The notes under the pieces were generated by a model. It was not told the DNA's origin. It worked only from the letters and a program-made list of their open reading frames with translations, and did no database searches. A program made the position numbers and the translations under genes. Positions 45,009-58,451 of a stretch of DNA of 64,000 nt are shown here, piece after piece. Position 1 is the first letter of the stretch; every line of letters starts with the position of its first letter. This stretch comes from Stenocarpella maydis (taxonomy: Eukaryota; Ascomycota; Sordariomycetes; Diaporthales; Diaporthaceae): positions 48,537-112,536 of the forward strand of contig NQMI01000146.1 of assembly GCA_002270565.1 (NCBI GenBank), written 5' to 3'.

Positions 45009-46730
45009 ATTCCCGCTGACGAGGGGTTATATGAAAGGGGATAATAGACGTGGAGGTATGGCGAGAGATGTGCCGAGCAGTGTGCTGCAGGCACTCAACG
45101 CACCACAGCCGTTTGTCGAGTGCGTAACGGCTGAGATGGAAAGCCAGGCCCAAGCGATACAAACACAAGTTAAAGGAAAAGAGGCAGTTGTAGCAAGAGT
45201 GAGCTTTAATTCCTGGGTCAAGGCAAACATACTTATATACGCTGGGAAGGTCGTCATCCCGGGTGCCGTAGGACTTATTAGACGTGGTTCGCAAGAGCCC
45301 CACATCAGTTTTCCTCCCATGCCTTGCGCCGAATGAGAAAGCCCCCGGTGATGCGTCAGGCAGCAGGGAGTTGGTTAGTACAGCCGTTCGTGTAGAGCAA
45401 GCGGTGACGTGGTTTGGCCTCGTGGCTGTGAGAGCCCCGCGAGGATCTTGCCCGCAGTTGATTTGCCAGCAGCGCCCGGGGCGGATATCTATTGTCGAGC
45501 TATAATAGCCCTTGGCCTCAGAGAGGCCCGGTCAGCACCGAAGCGAACAGCACCTGTCCCTGGCCGCCCGGCGAGGAGGCAACGGCAAGGCTCGCGCTGC
45601 CTAGCCGTCCCTAGTTTGTGGCCCTCGCAGCGTAAGAGTCACATCGCCGGGGGCACGCAACCATTTGCACAGCACAGGCTTCATGCTGTGATGGGAACTC
45701 ACCCGCTTGGCTGCATATGTGCGTCAGCTTGTGACCTCTGGCTGCCTCCCTTTGCAGGTGCTCCCCGAGCTGCTGGCTTGCCTAGTAAGCCATGCATGCC
45801 GCCACCGCTCTGGGATGGATGCCTGGCTGGCCGTTTGTGTGCGCGCGAACCAGTAGAGCGGCAAATGAATGGGAGGCGGCATCTGGGGGTGCAAAATCCA
45901 GATTCTGCAGATATGTAAAAACAACTCTAATAAGGCTGGACTGGAGAGGCCTGTAAATTGACCAATAGCGGCTGGACAGCGCATGCTGGCACCGAGAACA
46001 GGAGGGCAGTGGAGCCTGGTCTGAGTGGAAGCCACCCCCGGCCTCACAGCCTCACCAACAGACGCGGGGGGTTGCAGTCGCACACAGCCCCCATCCAACT
46101 GCAGGCACATGCATGTATACAGCCGGACGCGGACCACACTGTTTGTGGACCTGAGGTCCAGAAAAAGATGCAAATCCAATTCTGCCATCGTCATGGTCAG
46201 CATCGTTCAGAAGTAATCTAACTAAGTTCGAGAGGACAAGAAGAAAACGGACATTTCCGAACCAAGAGATGGTGATGGCCTAAGTATCTCAACGCAGGCC
46301 GCGGTGGTCTACAACTGAGTTGAATTTTTGAAATCATCAACTCGAGAGTCTTATCAGGCAGTGTGTTGTAGATGAGGTTGAAGAAACACCCTCTTCATAT
46401 CAAATCTCTCCGGGGCTTATACTCAATCACGACGGCGCTGGCAGGGAAACATTGCAATCAGGCCTCCTTGCCGCTTTGGTTTACCCAGCTACCGTACTCA
46501 ACACAAAACTCATGCCAGCTCATGTGCAGAATAAAAGCCTGCTCGCATCAGAATATCACTTCGATGCTCGAGAATTGGGCAAATACTGCGAGCCGAGAGA
46601 CACGCGTCCTCAGAAGCAGTCATGTCTCATGACGCAATGCACTGAGACAAGACGTCTCGTATATTTGCCAGCGGCCTATGGCAACCGGAAAATAAATTCT
46701 TCGGCCTAGATACCCGCTGATTCGCGAGGC
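45009..46730. other. Mirror of the region upstream of the BCS1-like gene
   Basis: Reverse complement of 23864-25586. No gene recognised. Confidence 0.55.
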
Positions 46731-49700
46731 CTAGTTTTCGTCTCCCTCCTCAGTAGCCGGCGGGACCCAGATCAAGACACCATCCTTATCAGCCTTCGTG
46801 TTGTCTGTGGGGATAATCCGCAATACCTTCTGGAAGTACTTATCCTTGACTATCAGAGTCGGCCTGATCCAGCTGCCACCCTTGACCAAAGGTATAAGCC
46901 GGTACGACGTCGTCCTCCTGGTGATAGGTAGCAGGTTGATGGTTGTCTGCTTGGCTCCGGAGAAAGCAAACTCATCGCTGGGATCCATGGTCAGGCCGAA
47001 AGTGAGGAAGTGGTTCGACGCGTTCTCGATTGTGATGTCGAGCAGCAAGGTCTGTTCCACCTGACCACCCTGCTTGGCGTACGAGACGGACGCAAGGACC
47101 CTGGGCTCTGTGGTGAAGACCGGAAGTCGAGGAACCGCGAGGAGAGTCCTGTTTGACGTGCCGGCTTCAGCCCCTGGTCGGGCCCATCTGATGACGAATG
47201 ACAGGTCGAGACCCGTCGGATTCCGATCATCCAAGCTTGCCCTCTTGACAGCGACGTCAAATTGCGTCTCCTCGATTGTCTTCGGGCTCACCTGTAGACC
47301 GTCAGGTGGTAGGGTCTTTCGTTTCGACGTCTGGCACTGTATACCATGCGCAGGTTGGACCTCGATGTCGAGGTCCAGGACCGTCAAATTCTCAGATGCA
47401 AACGAAGCGTATCGAGTCACGAGACACCAAGTCTGCGCAAGGCCGATGCTCGGTCCAGGTGTTTCTGCTGAGGGGTTCAAGACCCCTTCATGGTCGAACA
47501 AACTTGGCCAGGGGTCCGGATGAAGGCGAGGGAGGAGTTCGTAATTTGCCTCGAACGGGCTGGCTACATTGATGCGGAAAGAAGCAGACTGTATGATCGA
47601 GGTCGCCGCGTCGGTGACGAGGCTGTAAGATGCCTTTAATGTTAGTGTATACGCCGCTGTCCGTTCTGCGCCTGTCAGGACTAGGGCGACGCGCGATGAC
47701 TCCGAACTCTTGATCAACCCCAGAGGCGCCCCAAGCAGTGTGCACTCCTCGCCGTCTGCTAGGGCCCGCTTTTCTTCACCGTCGCCGAATTTCAGCTTGA
47801 AGTTTGGTGGATCCTCGCTGAGCACTGTGACATCGAGTTTGACGGTTGCATCGACATCTTCCTCGTTGATGATGTCGAAGAGAAGCTCAATAACCTCGTT
47901 CGTGTAGTACTGCTCGAGAAACTCCACTTCTCTGATCTCCATCTTCGGGGGTCTGGGTAGAACCCGGATGGACTGGGGATGAGTGCGCGCGATCCGTCTG
48001 CTCGATCGTACAGTGTGCCATACGTGCCCACTGCCTGCCTTCTGTACGTTTGTAGTATACGTCAAGCCAAATGCATCGTAGTTGACAGTGAACTTCAGCG
48101 ACGAAGCACTTGCATCGCCAGGCTCCCTCAACGGAATGTTCATCTCGTAAACAGACGTGCGCCCGGGGATCATTGTCAGGTTACTCGTGCCACTCAAGTG
48201 CAATTGACCGTTGAGTTCTCCAGAAGTCTGAGTGTCCTGCTCGGCCTCCGTCGTGGCCTCGACCAGCGAGACCACATGTAAAGACACAGGGCCCCGTCTT
48301 GTCTCCCCGGCATCCACATCTTGAATGTGAGTTAACAGTATTGGCTTGATGCTGCCATCGAACCTCAGGATGATGCTTTCCAGAGCGATTGGCGCGGATC
48401 CCAAAACCGCATTCGACGTTATGGACAGCTGGGCCTGACATGTAAGCCCCGCCTTTCCTTCCTCATGCCGAAAGACGAATGAAGGCATAATAAAGGATGT
48501 GCCCAACTCATCGGTCAGATTTATCGACGGCCTGGGCGCCTTCACACCGTCGAGAGACCTCGTCAAGTCGTAATGCCACTTCGGATGCTTCTTGAATCCT
48601 ATGCAATCATGTCAATAGTCATGCCCCTGGAACCGGTGTGCGGGATCTTACTATTGTTCAGCAGCTCCCAATCAATAGATACTACCAGATCAGCCTGCGC
48701 GATATCAACTGCTGAAGCTCTCAGCAACCAGCACATGTCTTCGGTAATCTCTGGCCAGCCATCTCGCCGAAAAGACAATTCATCCCAGAAGGGACGTAAA
48801 ATCTTCACCACATTTGCCCAGTCCTTCACCGCGGCCAGCTCCTTGGCGCACTCGAGGGAAACCTCAGCAGCGAGGCGTTCCTGCTGCTTCTTCATGAAAT
48901 ATGACTGCGCAGAGAGAAGATGATCGAGGATTATTTTGGTGTGGTTGATCCCTGACCGACCTAGAGGCAGCTCATCGTAAGGCTCAGGACACATGTAGCT
49001 GTCATATCTAAAGGCTTTTGAAGCCAGCTTGGAGGCTGGAGATTCGCTCGGTGACCTCCTGTCGTCTTCGGGCATTTTGAAGGCAAGTCGTCGACGCGCA
49101 AAGGTATGTCGTGCCGCCAGACGGTACCAGTAGCCGGGGTGATGCAGCATTTCCCACGGCTGTATCCTATCTGCCTGTGCAGACTTCTCTGGTGGCAAAT
49201 AGATGCTTACGGCGGAATGGTCGAAATCAGGGATATCGGCTTTCTCAATCAGGTTCGCCATGACCACAGCCCAGCGGGCTTCCCAGGCTTCCCAGCCGTA
49301 GTTGTTGGTTCCATGACCTAGCCGATCGACGAAATCCGCCATCCTCTCCCTGTGGCTTTCCCAACGCCTGACTGCCGCTGTGTGCTGATCGTTCCACATA
49401 AGACTCCTTATGCACCGCACAGCGATGACGTCGGCTAGGAACCTCGCCTGATTCCACCTAGGGTTCCAGCTCGGTATAATCTCCATAACCTCGGAGCTCA
49501 ATAGGTTTTCGTAAGCCTGTTCAAAGAAACGCAAAGCGACATCCATCTCCTGGCGGTACTCTGCAAACACTGCAGATTTGAAGTCGTACCGGATATGCCA
49601 TCCCGGCAGCGAGAGCGTCTGCGAAGTGCCGGATGTGGGCGGGACAGTGGGCTGGGGTGCCGCACCACGACCCCTTTTCTTCTTGACCCGCCTGCCGTGG

Positions 49701-50531
49701 TCGCGATAGTACTCGATGGACTGTGCATAGAGCGTCGTGAGGGCATTGTCCATGATGCGGCTGAGCTCATCCGGTGAGGCATCAGTTGGTACAGCAAAGA
49801 ATGACTTGGCGTCGAGTCCGCTGCCCCTGCGAATATTTTCTAACCTCTCTTGTACTCCGTGGTTGTTGTCGACGAGGACTATGACGGCCAATTTTGACTT
49901 ACAGCCAGACTGCGCCAGGGCGTTCCTCAGAACACCAATATCCGTCTTGATCTTGTTGTCATGGAGGGTCGCTAAAGTCGCATCCGCCGTGAGGCTGTAT
50001 AGGCACACAAGAACACTCGGTACGAGTTCTTGGTGCTTCTTGAGCCATGTCTGGTCTATCAGACCATCAGGATATAGGTTCGCGGTTGGGCTCAGAGGCG
50101 AGAAGGGCGAGTGTAATACGGCCTGGGAGGGTGGTATCTCGAAGTCGTAAGGGAGACGGGCAAGCTTCGGGGGTAGCAGGTAGGTCTGGCGGTGGTCAGC
50201 AGAGTCCTCGCCACATAACCGCCGATGCGGTCTTGAGCGCCGATATCAGCGGACCACGTACCCTGCCGGTGGTCCTGAAGCGGAACTTGTACTTGACGTT
50301 GCTCGTATCCCTCCCGTTCCAGGGCAGCCCGGATGCATCCGTGTTCCGAATATGCTGTATGAGGGCGCCGACCTGGTCTCCTTCCACCGGCGGCGGCTCG
50401 GATCGAATGAGTGTGGCTCCGTCCTTGTACTGGGCGTCAAGAGAGGACTCCTGGGCATATTTGGATGGCAGGCCAAGAACAACAGCCAAGGGCAAACAAA
50501 GGTCCAGGCTGCAAGGGGGATACTCGTCCAT
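46731..50531 (-). CDS. TRAPP complex subunit TRAPPC11-like, right copy
   Basis: Mirror of 20063-23863 with no coding difference. Exons on the minus strand are 50531-50262, 50185-48652 and 48598-46731, giving 1223 residues with foie-gras and gryzun regions. Same role and same divergent arrangement with RXT2 as in the left arm. Confidence 0.87.
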
Positions 50532-51415
50532 GCTGGGCGACGATACCCACTGCAGATGGTGGATAACCAGAGCTGGCTGTGGCGTTCAGATAGCGACCTT
50601 CTGCTCAGGCCTGTCTGTTCGTGGGGATATCATTGGCAGCTGACGGCGGGAGACACTGGCAGTCATTGTCAGTGGAAGCTCTCACCAGACCCTTGACCTA
50701 CCCGCCTGGCGGGGTGCAGCAGGCCCAGGGTATAGATAGTAGTAGCAGCCTTGAACTCACAAGGGAGGACAGCCTGCTTTAAAGTGGGCATTTGCGATCT
50801 TTATACCAGCATCTATGATATCCTAGACAAGAAGAGAGATGGTCCACCAGATCGTATGCTCCCCTGCTTGCGCCTTTGGAAAGGGGCCATAGAGCACTCG
50901 AGGCGGGTTAGGAGAGAGACAGTTGCGATGGATAGCTCTAGTGTACTCAGCCGCCGGCCGAGCAAGAGCCGCTGACCCCAGCTCCCCGAGTGTGATGAGC
51001 TGCGGGCGGTGAGCAATACTGCCGGTCTGGCGTCATGTATGGGCAGGAGAATGTCTCCCGAGGCCGGTTCTGCCTGCCTTGACGGGGTCGAAGCAACGTT
51101 CACTTCCGCCCAGGACCGCCGATCACCACACACCCTCCTCGATACAACCCTCTCCCTGATATCTTCTACAATGTCTGCCAAAAGCGCCCCATTTTCACTT
51201 TGAGCTGGTGAACAGGTCCGCTTGAGCGACGCCATTAACGCTACCGACAATTCCCACATTCCCTCCCAGGCACCTCGTCTTGGAGGCCGAATCTATTCTC
51301 CTTGTCCTCCCCCAGAAGTCTTGCGCGTCGCGAACGCAACTGGGCACTTCCAGCGCAAACACTCTTGACTGCCACGACCTAGACCGTCTCAACGCAACCT
51401 CCACGCACCGTAAAC
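50532..51415. promoter_or_regulatory. Mirror of the RXT2/TRAPPC11-like divergent promoter
   Basis: Reverse complement of 19179-20062; contains the start-proximal regions of both genes and no gene of its own. Confidence 0.5.
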
Positions 51416-53065
51416 ATGTCATTAACACGCGAACAAATCCTCTTTGCCGACCTCGCCAAGGCCATGAAAAAGACCGTGGCCAGACAGGCCATCGGTAAGA
51501 GCTTCCGGTGCCCGTCACTGGTAAGGATCTTGCTGCTGACACCAGCCCTTTTGCCAGAATCCGACTCCGACTCCGAGATCCAACAGACCACCAATCGCGG
51601 CAACAAGTTGAAGAAAAGGGCGCGGTTTGTCCGCCAGGGCAAACTAGGACCACCCACCGGGCCCGCAGTCTACAAGGAGGCACGTTCCAAGCCCAGGGCG
51701 CGACCAAGTGTGGCGGCTCATTAGGACAATCGCTAATTACAATGCATAGGAGGTCGAGCATGCAGGTTATAAGCGATCCATCATAAGTCGCAACCCGCCC
51801 CTATTTGACGAAGACGGCTACAGCATCGACAGCGATGACGATGATCAGCAGGTCCAAGACGCAATTGTCGCTGCGGCCGAGACTGATCCCTACTCGTCGA
51901 TTCATATTGAGCGTATGTAACGCCAGGATTCGCAGCACGCCGCAGAGAACGGCCTCTCTGAATCATCACTGACTTGCCTCTAGAACTCCTCGCGCCCCTC
52001 ACTGCAGTCACGGACCTGCCCGCCCACCCCACACTCTCGAGACCTTTCAAATCGACTGCCCTGAAGGAATTGACAAACCAAGCTTGCGATCTCATGCACA
52101 AGGAGAACATTGCACTGTGGAAAGTGCGGCCACTCCTCACAAGACTCAGCGGGGACCACACCTGGGTGACTCCCGAGATGATGCTGGGCGCCAATGACCG
52201 AGAAATGTTCAGAAATAGTTTTGGCTTGCGTACGATGAAGCGCAAGAGGTCACAGGAAGAAGGGCTGGAAGGTATTTCAAGTACAAATATCAATGGCAGC
52301 AGCGCAGCTCGACCTTCCCTGAACGGGGACCACTATGGAGCCGCCACCGAGGAGGCTCAGGCCCATGAGAAACCGGAAACATCAAACAAAAACGTGGTTA
52401 TGACGAACAGCGATGGCAGCAAGGCGGACAGGTCTGCAAACGACAAAGACGGTCAGGGAGCCTTCAATGAGGGGCAGGGAGCAGGAAGGGTTGTGCCGCT
52501 CACCACCAGTGACGGAAAACCGGATGAGCATGAGTTGAATCCAGCCAACGGCACTTCGGCGAAACAAAAAGGGAAGCAACCTGGTCCCACACAAGGCACA
52601 GCAGACAGTGATGTTGCTATGTTGGATGCAAGCGCTGCGCCTGGTTTTGTCGAGATCGCAGACCAAAACGGCAGCCAAGCTGCATCCCCATCAGCGCCAT
52701 CCGCCGACGACCATTTTATTCACCCGATATTCCTTGCGCCAAAGCTAGCGCATCCCGACCGTGATCTAGGCCTCCCGGAACAGGAGGCGGAGGACGTTCG
52801 GCGACTACTCCAGCTGTACGTCCAAAAGCAAGAAGAGGTATGCCGCGGTACTGAGAAGCTGTACCATGGCCTCCTCAAGGCGGATCGCATGCGAAAAACC
52901 GTACTAGAGTGGTCGAAGGCTGAGGCGCACGTAGGAGAGATGTCTGATGGCGAGGATTGGTACGACAAAGAGGAGTGGGGCCTCACGGAAGACCTGAAGA
53001 AGGGCCAGGATGAGGAAGAAGAGGACACGACGCAGACCCAGAAGAAGACTAGAAATCGGAAGTAA
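51416..53065 (+). CDS. RXT2: Rpd3L histone deacetylase subunit RXT2, right copy
   Basis: Exons 51416-51494, 51558-51679, 51750-51912 and 51984-53065, 481 residues, identical to the left copy. Exon 2 to exon 3 joins AVYKE to EVEHAGY only if the intron runs from GC at 51680 to AG at 51749. The alternative GT sites nearby give the wrong phase or a stop. The exon end AAGGAG is acceptable for a GC donor. The acceptor could also be three bases later (GAG at 51752), removing one Glu. Confidence 0.85.
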
Positions 53066-55892
53066 AGTCGCGGCCGCTGCGACTCTTCGACACCGCATTC
53101 CACGAGGCGATTGATTTTCCACCGTCTACGAGCGTATCATTTATTAGGGCAATTTCCGAGATCTGGCTCTATAGCATTCACATTCGAGTGTTCTTCTGGG
53201 GTATGGGTCTAGAAGTACGGGTTCGACACATTTCGAAGCCTTTCTGCGACCACTACTCTTCATTATGTTGGTACATAGCACTAGCCGCGAGAGCCGAGGG
53301 ACGGATGGATTTAAAGGTGGTCGGGCAGGAGTGTTTGAATCAAAATATCAACACTGAGTTGCTCTTTCCTGGAGGTCATGGGCGCCATGAGGCCGGAGAC
53401 GACGATGGATTAGGGGTCGGCAAAGATGTCATAAGCATACAGGAGTACCACAAGCTCATAAGCGTTGCCATGCAGCCCAGAGAAACGAGTGCGCAGTTTC
53501 ATGCATTTCTGTAGGGCAGCGGGCAGGCAATACGGCCAACGGGAGACGCGAATAAAGACGTTTCCCGCTGCCCTCCAGTCTGTCTCAGGGGAAGGGAGGT
53601 AAATACGGTACGCCTCTAGCCTTTTTTCGCATAGCAGGTTCAATTACACAAACCATGTAATACCTGCGATGCGGTCCGCGCTGCTACTTTTATGATTGGC
53701 CATATCAGCCGTTGTAGGTCCTGAGAGGTACCTGTAGGCGAGCCGTTTAGTATCATTCCTAACTGCCGGATAGTGATTAGGTAGTTATGCATGATGGCCT
53801 GACTAGGGCCAGATATGCAGATGCAGAGGGGAATGGCGAGAAGAAGAGAACCGATGAAATGACATCAAAAACCCTCAAGAGAAACGTAAGCCCACCAAGA
53901 CTCACCCACACATTTGAGGCGGACACAAACAACCCCCGTATTTGCCAACTTAGAATGTCCTAGTTCCAAAACTTTTACTTCTTCACTATGGACTTTTAGC
54001 ATTAGTATATGTACAAGATTAATACTAGACTTTCTTCTTAGAAACCAGTAGCTAGTTTAGCCAGCCTGATAGTCCCTGGTAGGTAGAAACCCGGCGATTT
54101 CGCTGGCCTACTAATGTATTTGCATCGAATCCAGTGCTTTTCGGACTGCCCGTCCCAACTTCTACACTGCACCAACGCAAACTCGTTTTGAACCAAACAG
54201 AACTCTGGTCTTTTCGAGAAACTCACACACAGGAGGTCCACGACAACCAAGTTACCTGGAACAAGGTGATACCTAGTCAACATCTGACTCACGGAGATCC
54301 ATCTTGTACGCAACAAGCCGGCTTCTGAGAGATTAAGGTTACAGCAAAACGACACCTTAATAAGCCTTCTCGAGTCAACATGCTGCACATATTCAATATT
54401 CCGATGTGCAATGATTGCTTTAACGACGCAAAGAGCTTTGGCTTTGTCACTCTGGCAATCTCTATCATTATCTTACTCTTGCTAGCCATTGGGCAATGGT
54501 GGACCGGCAGTCCCCTAATAAACCCCGAAACCGCCATTATCGCCTTCGCTACAATAGCCCTATCTTGTACTAGCGCGGCAAGTCTGGCTATAGAATGTGC
54601 ATATCAGGGGTATCTTACTGCTACAGCAGGAGACTATAACCATGCTCACCTTGCTGATATTATAAGGAGGAATTGAAATGCTTTGTGCCATAGGTTGACT
54701 TACTGGTTGGCTTATAGTTTGTGGCTGGTTCGTCTTATGGCCTGGTACCTGCGCAAGGTCCTTCGAAGGACTAACTAAAGCTGGAAATAAGGAGGATCAG
54801 GATAACAAATTCATGGACGCTGAGTTGACATTATGACAGATTTTTAATCGAAACTCTACTTATACTAACTGGTAGTTGAAAGAGAGATTTTCAACTGCTG
54901 TTATAATTCGATTAGGACAGGAGTTTTACAACGGGCGATAACTCCGTCTTCTCCCCCCAAGTTTGTGTTCTCCCCCGTTCAACCCACACTCCAAAGCTGA
55001 CGGGGCGATCGTTACGGCTATAATAGAACCACCCCGACTTCAACCAGATTGAGTTGAGATGCAGAGTATTCAGACAGAACCCAATTTCTAGCAGGCACAG
55101 CCACTTATTAACATCGGTCTCGGGCCTGGTATCCTCCTCCCGACGGAATTTAAATTGTTGCTTATAATATAAGGGTCGATACCTGTAGTATCCAGCAGCC
55201 TGGCTGCTGTGAGTTGTGCCGTTTCACAATGCCGGAATGATGGATGGGGTACAAAGGAAGCGGTGTGAAGGTACTTCAGAATTGGGTATAGTTTTCTTCA
55301 GGGGCTTATCCGTCAGGAAACGCACCTAAAACTCGCTCACAGCTCTTAATATTGAATGACTCAATGTCAGCTTGGCTTATATTACTTGCAGGACCTTTTG
55401 TCCAAGCCTATCAGGTATCCGTCACGACAAGTCAAGAAAGCATCGCGATTTTATTTCGTGAGCTGTCCTATCCCCGCTATCGACACCGAGGCGAAGGCAT
55501 GATGGACGCGGCTGGGCAACCTGATGCGGAAGGTGATGCTGGCACAAAAGATTTAGCATTTGAGTGTTTCGATCATGATGGTCTGGTCGTATGTCCCGCA
55601 TATCCATCATCATGCCTTTGGTGTGTTTGACAGATACTATGGGGTCTATCAATGTGGAATGCCTCTTAAGCTGGCGTGTGTTCTCCGTTTCCCGGTTGTG
55701 GGAGTACTCTGTTCAGATGAGTGACGTGGACGGAAAAGAGCGGAAAATTAGAGGCTATGCTGAACTCAGTTGTGGAAATTTCAAAAGCAGCCGGGTATCA
55801 CGGGAACAAGTCTATCCTGCCCAAGAGCGGATGTCCGCTCCCAAATTTGCGCCAGATATGCAAGGACAATGTCCCAGCCCAGAGCAACCCCA
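53066..55892. other. Mirror of the AT-richer island
   Basis: Reverse complement of 14702-17528. Contains the small membrane-protein frame and otherwise nothing recognisable. Confidence 0.55.
54380..54676 (+). CDS. Predicted small two-helix membrane protein, right copy
   Basis: Mirror of 15918-16214, identical 98-residue product with two hydrophobic helices and an N-terminal CNDC motif. Function unknown; may be a chance frame. Confidence 0.35.
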   Translation: MLHIFNIPMCNDCFNDAKSFGFVTLAISIIILLLLAIGQWWTGSPLINPETAIIAFATIALSCTSAASLAIECAYQGYLTATAGDYNHAHLADIIRRN

Positions 55893-57155
55893 TCACTGCG
55901 AGTCCAACGGCGGAGGCTGGTTCCAATCCCTAGGAGCGGCCCTCTGCTTCCCCTTCCTCGTCCGCAGCGACCTCCGAGTGCCCATATCATTTCCGCCAGC
56001 GGGCCTGCCGCCGCCGACAAACTTCAGCACCCAGTCCCTCACCCGCCGTGTCTTCTCCAGCTGGGGGTGGATCCGCCGAGCGCCGCGCCTCCCAGCCTTG
56101 GCCAGGTCGGCGGCCGTGTAGTGGCCGCCGTCGTCCCCGGCCCCAAGCTTACGCCCACGGTGCAGCAGGTACACGCCCGTCCTGCCCCTCGGCAGGCTGC
56201 CGCCGTAGACCCTGCCGCGGAAGACGTTGAGCGCGACGTTGCGTATGAGCACCACGTCCTGGGCCCCGAGCCCGGCCAGTGGGCCTGAGCCGTCCAGCTC
56301 GGCCGCGGACAGCCAGAACGTCACCGAGAAGCCCGACTTGGTCTCGTCGCCGATGAGGACCTCGACCAGTGACCTGGTGGCGCCGAAGCGGGTCTCGACC
56401 GTGCGCGGAGCCGCGATGCTGATTATCCCCACGATGAGCGTCACTGTCATGGTCTGTGGCTGGATCGACTCCAGGCACCTGGCCGACGGGATGTCTTGAA
56501 GGTCCGAGAGGTGGTCTGAGGGGCCGGCGCCGGTGCGCTGACGGCCGGGTTGCAGTGGCGTCGTCACGACGATGGTGGCATCGTTGTCGACGGTGAGGAT
56601 CGTCGTCGTATCCCCCTCGTCGCTGGTAGAGAAAGAGACAGACCTTGTGTGGCCAGGAGCACCTTCCGAGGAGGGCTCGGTCCCTTCGTCGCCGCGGCTG
56701 GTGTGGTGGTCCTGAGAGTCGCGCGGGACGAGTTGCGACGACGCTAGCTCGTCGTGCAGGGCAAGCGAGTGCTCGTACCACTCGTCAAGCAGCCTGCTCT
56801 CAATGCCAGAGGCGCCCTCCTGGCTCAGACTCTGGGAAGAGGCCTCGGAGGATATGCCGGCGGTGGTGAGGAAGTCGGCGCTGGTGGGGAAGTGGTTCAC
56901 GATGTCGAGGTCATGCTGCTGGGAGAAGCCGGTGTGGACGTGAGCGCGCCTGAGGGAGAGCGAGCGCCACACAGGCATGTCCAGGAGCGAATTATCCTGA
57001 GATGGTGTGCAGGATGGGAGAGCATGTTTTGCCTGCTGTGGGAGAAGTGCGAAGGCTGCGATCGAGTCCTGAAAGGCCTGGAGAAGGCCGGGGGTGCTCC
57101 AGTCAAGCTGGTCGGCCTCGGGGGCTCCGGCCAGGACGATGGTGAGCCTCTTCAT
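55893..57155 (-). CDS. Uncharacterised OB-fold protein, right copy
   Basis: Mirror of 13439-14701, 420 residues from the ATG at 57155, with the same OB-like region and basic tail. No coding difference was seen between the arms. Confidence 0.72.
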   Translation of the reverse strand: MKRLTIVLAGAPEADQLDWSTPGLLQAFQDSIAAFALLPQQAKHALPSCTPSQDNSLLDMPVWRSLSLRRAHVHTGFSQQHDLDIVNHFPTSADFLTTAGISSEASSQSLSQEGASGIESRLLDEWYEHSLALHDELASSQLVPRDSQDHHTSRGDEGTEPSSEGAPGHTRSVSFSTSDEGDTTTILTVDNDATIVVTTPLQPGRQRTGAGPSDHLSDLQDIPSARCLESIQPQTMTVTLIVGIISIAAPRTVETRFGATRSLVEVLIGDETKSGFSVTFWLSAAELDGSGPLAGLGAQDVVLIRNVALNVFRGRVYGGSLPRGRTGVYLLHRGRKLGAGDDGGHYTAADLAKAGRRGARRIHPQLEKTRRVRDWVLKFVGGGRPAGGNDMGTRRSLRTRKGKQRAAPRDWNQPPPLDSQ

Positions 57156-58451
57156 GGCGACTACGCTCACATGGTTGATTTTATTTTATGACTGCTAATC
57201 TCGGGCAAAGTTTTATGAGCTGGGGGGGGGGGTCAAGGGATTTTAGTCACAGCCGCGGGTAAATCTTGACCGCCGGTAAGATGATCTTCGACTGTGAAGC
57301 TGCAGATGATAAAAGAATGTCGAAGTCCAGATGGGAATGCGGATGTGCTCAAACACACATGTGAATGTGGTGAATATGGATCAGGGTTAGGAGTACGGCG
57401 ACCACCCTCCTTCGCCTTTACATACGGAGTAGTACCAACCAACACGCTCTAGGCGCGCGCCTCCTATGTAAACACCTTGGCATTGTATTTACTATCTAAA
57501 ACGGGCCTTTGAGCGTTAATGACTCGTGAAGGGACTGTCGCACCCCTTTGTTTATAAAGAGAACTGTAACCGGATTGAAAACGAAATCAGCTAAATACCT
57601 CGGTAAACAAGTAGCAGAAAGAGTCGTCCTGGAAACTACGCAATCTTTACTGCACTTTCTTCTTGAGGCTAGACAACTTCCACAAAATGGGCGACACAGT
57701 CCCCACCGAGGACGCGGCTCAACCCCCAGCGCTCCGAGAACTGCAAGAACCTATGGAATGCGATTCATGAGGCTCAGCCACTATGCGGCGACGAGGTCTA
57801 CCTAGGTTTTGGTATAAGCGTGATAGATAGAGCACAAGCGACCGGCAGGAGAATCGATAGCAATCAAGTTGCCGCCGCCGCATCGTCAAATTCCGAAGGA
57901 CAGCAGCTTTGCCACGCAACATGCTGGCCAAGGACGGCAAGACCACAGCCAGGTAGGTTGCGTAAGAGACGGAACCGAGCGAGCCTCGAGCCGACACAAG
58001 CCCGGAACACACTCGCGGGTGGACCATGGCCATGCATCACCAGCTTCGGATGCCGTCCAAGAGACCCACCCAATCGACGCGACGGCTGCGAGCTTGTCGT
58101 CGGACGCGCCGGGCGCCAGGGACAGCACCGGCAGCAGCGCACCACGCATGTCGGTTTCCCGTCGCCAATCCACCCACGAACCACCTTGTCCTTGTGTTCC
58201 CTGTCTTCCATTCCATCCCCGCCCCACCACCACCTTCTCTCGCCTGAGCTGAGCCTGTGGGCCCGCCAGCCGCTTGGTATCTGATCTGCCTCGCCCAGAA
58301 AGCTTACGACCGCCACAACAGCGCAGAGGACCCCCAGGACCAAGCAGGGAGCGAGATAGGGGGTGCTCAAGGACATCCGTCAGGCCGCCGAGTCTGTCGT
58401 CCAAGTGTCTGAAGGGCTGCAGCCCAACACAACAAAAAGGGGTCTAGCCCA
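57156..58451. other. Mirror of the ERG27/OB-fold divergent region
   Basis: Reverse complement of 12143-13438. The homopolymer near 57222-57232 is eleven G followed by T where the left arm has twelve C. No gene recognised beyond the 27-residue frame at 57687-57770. Confidence 0.55.
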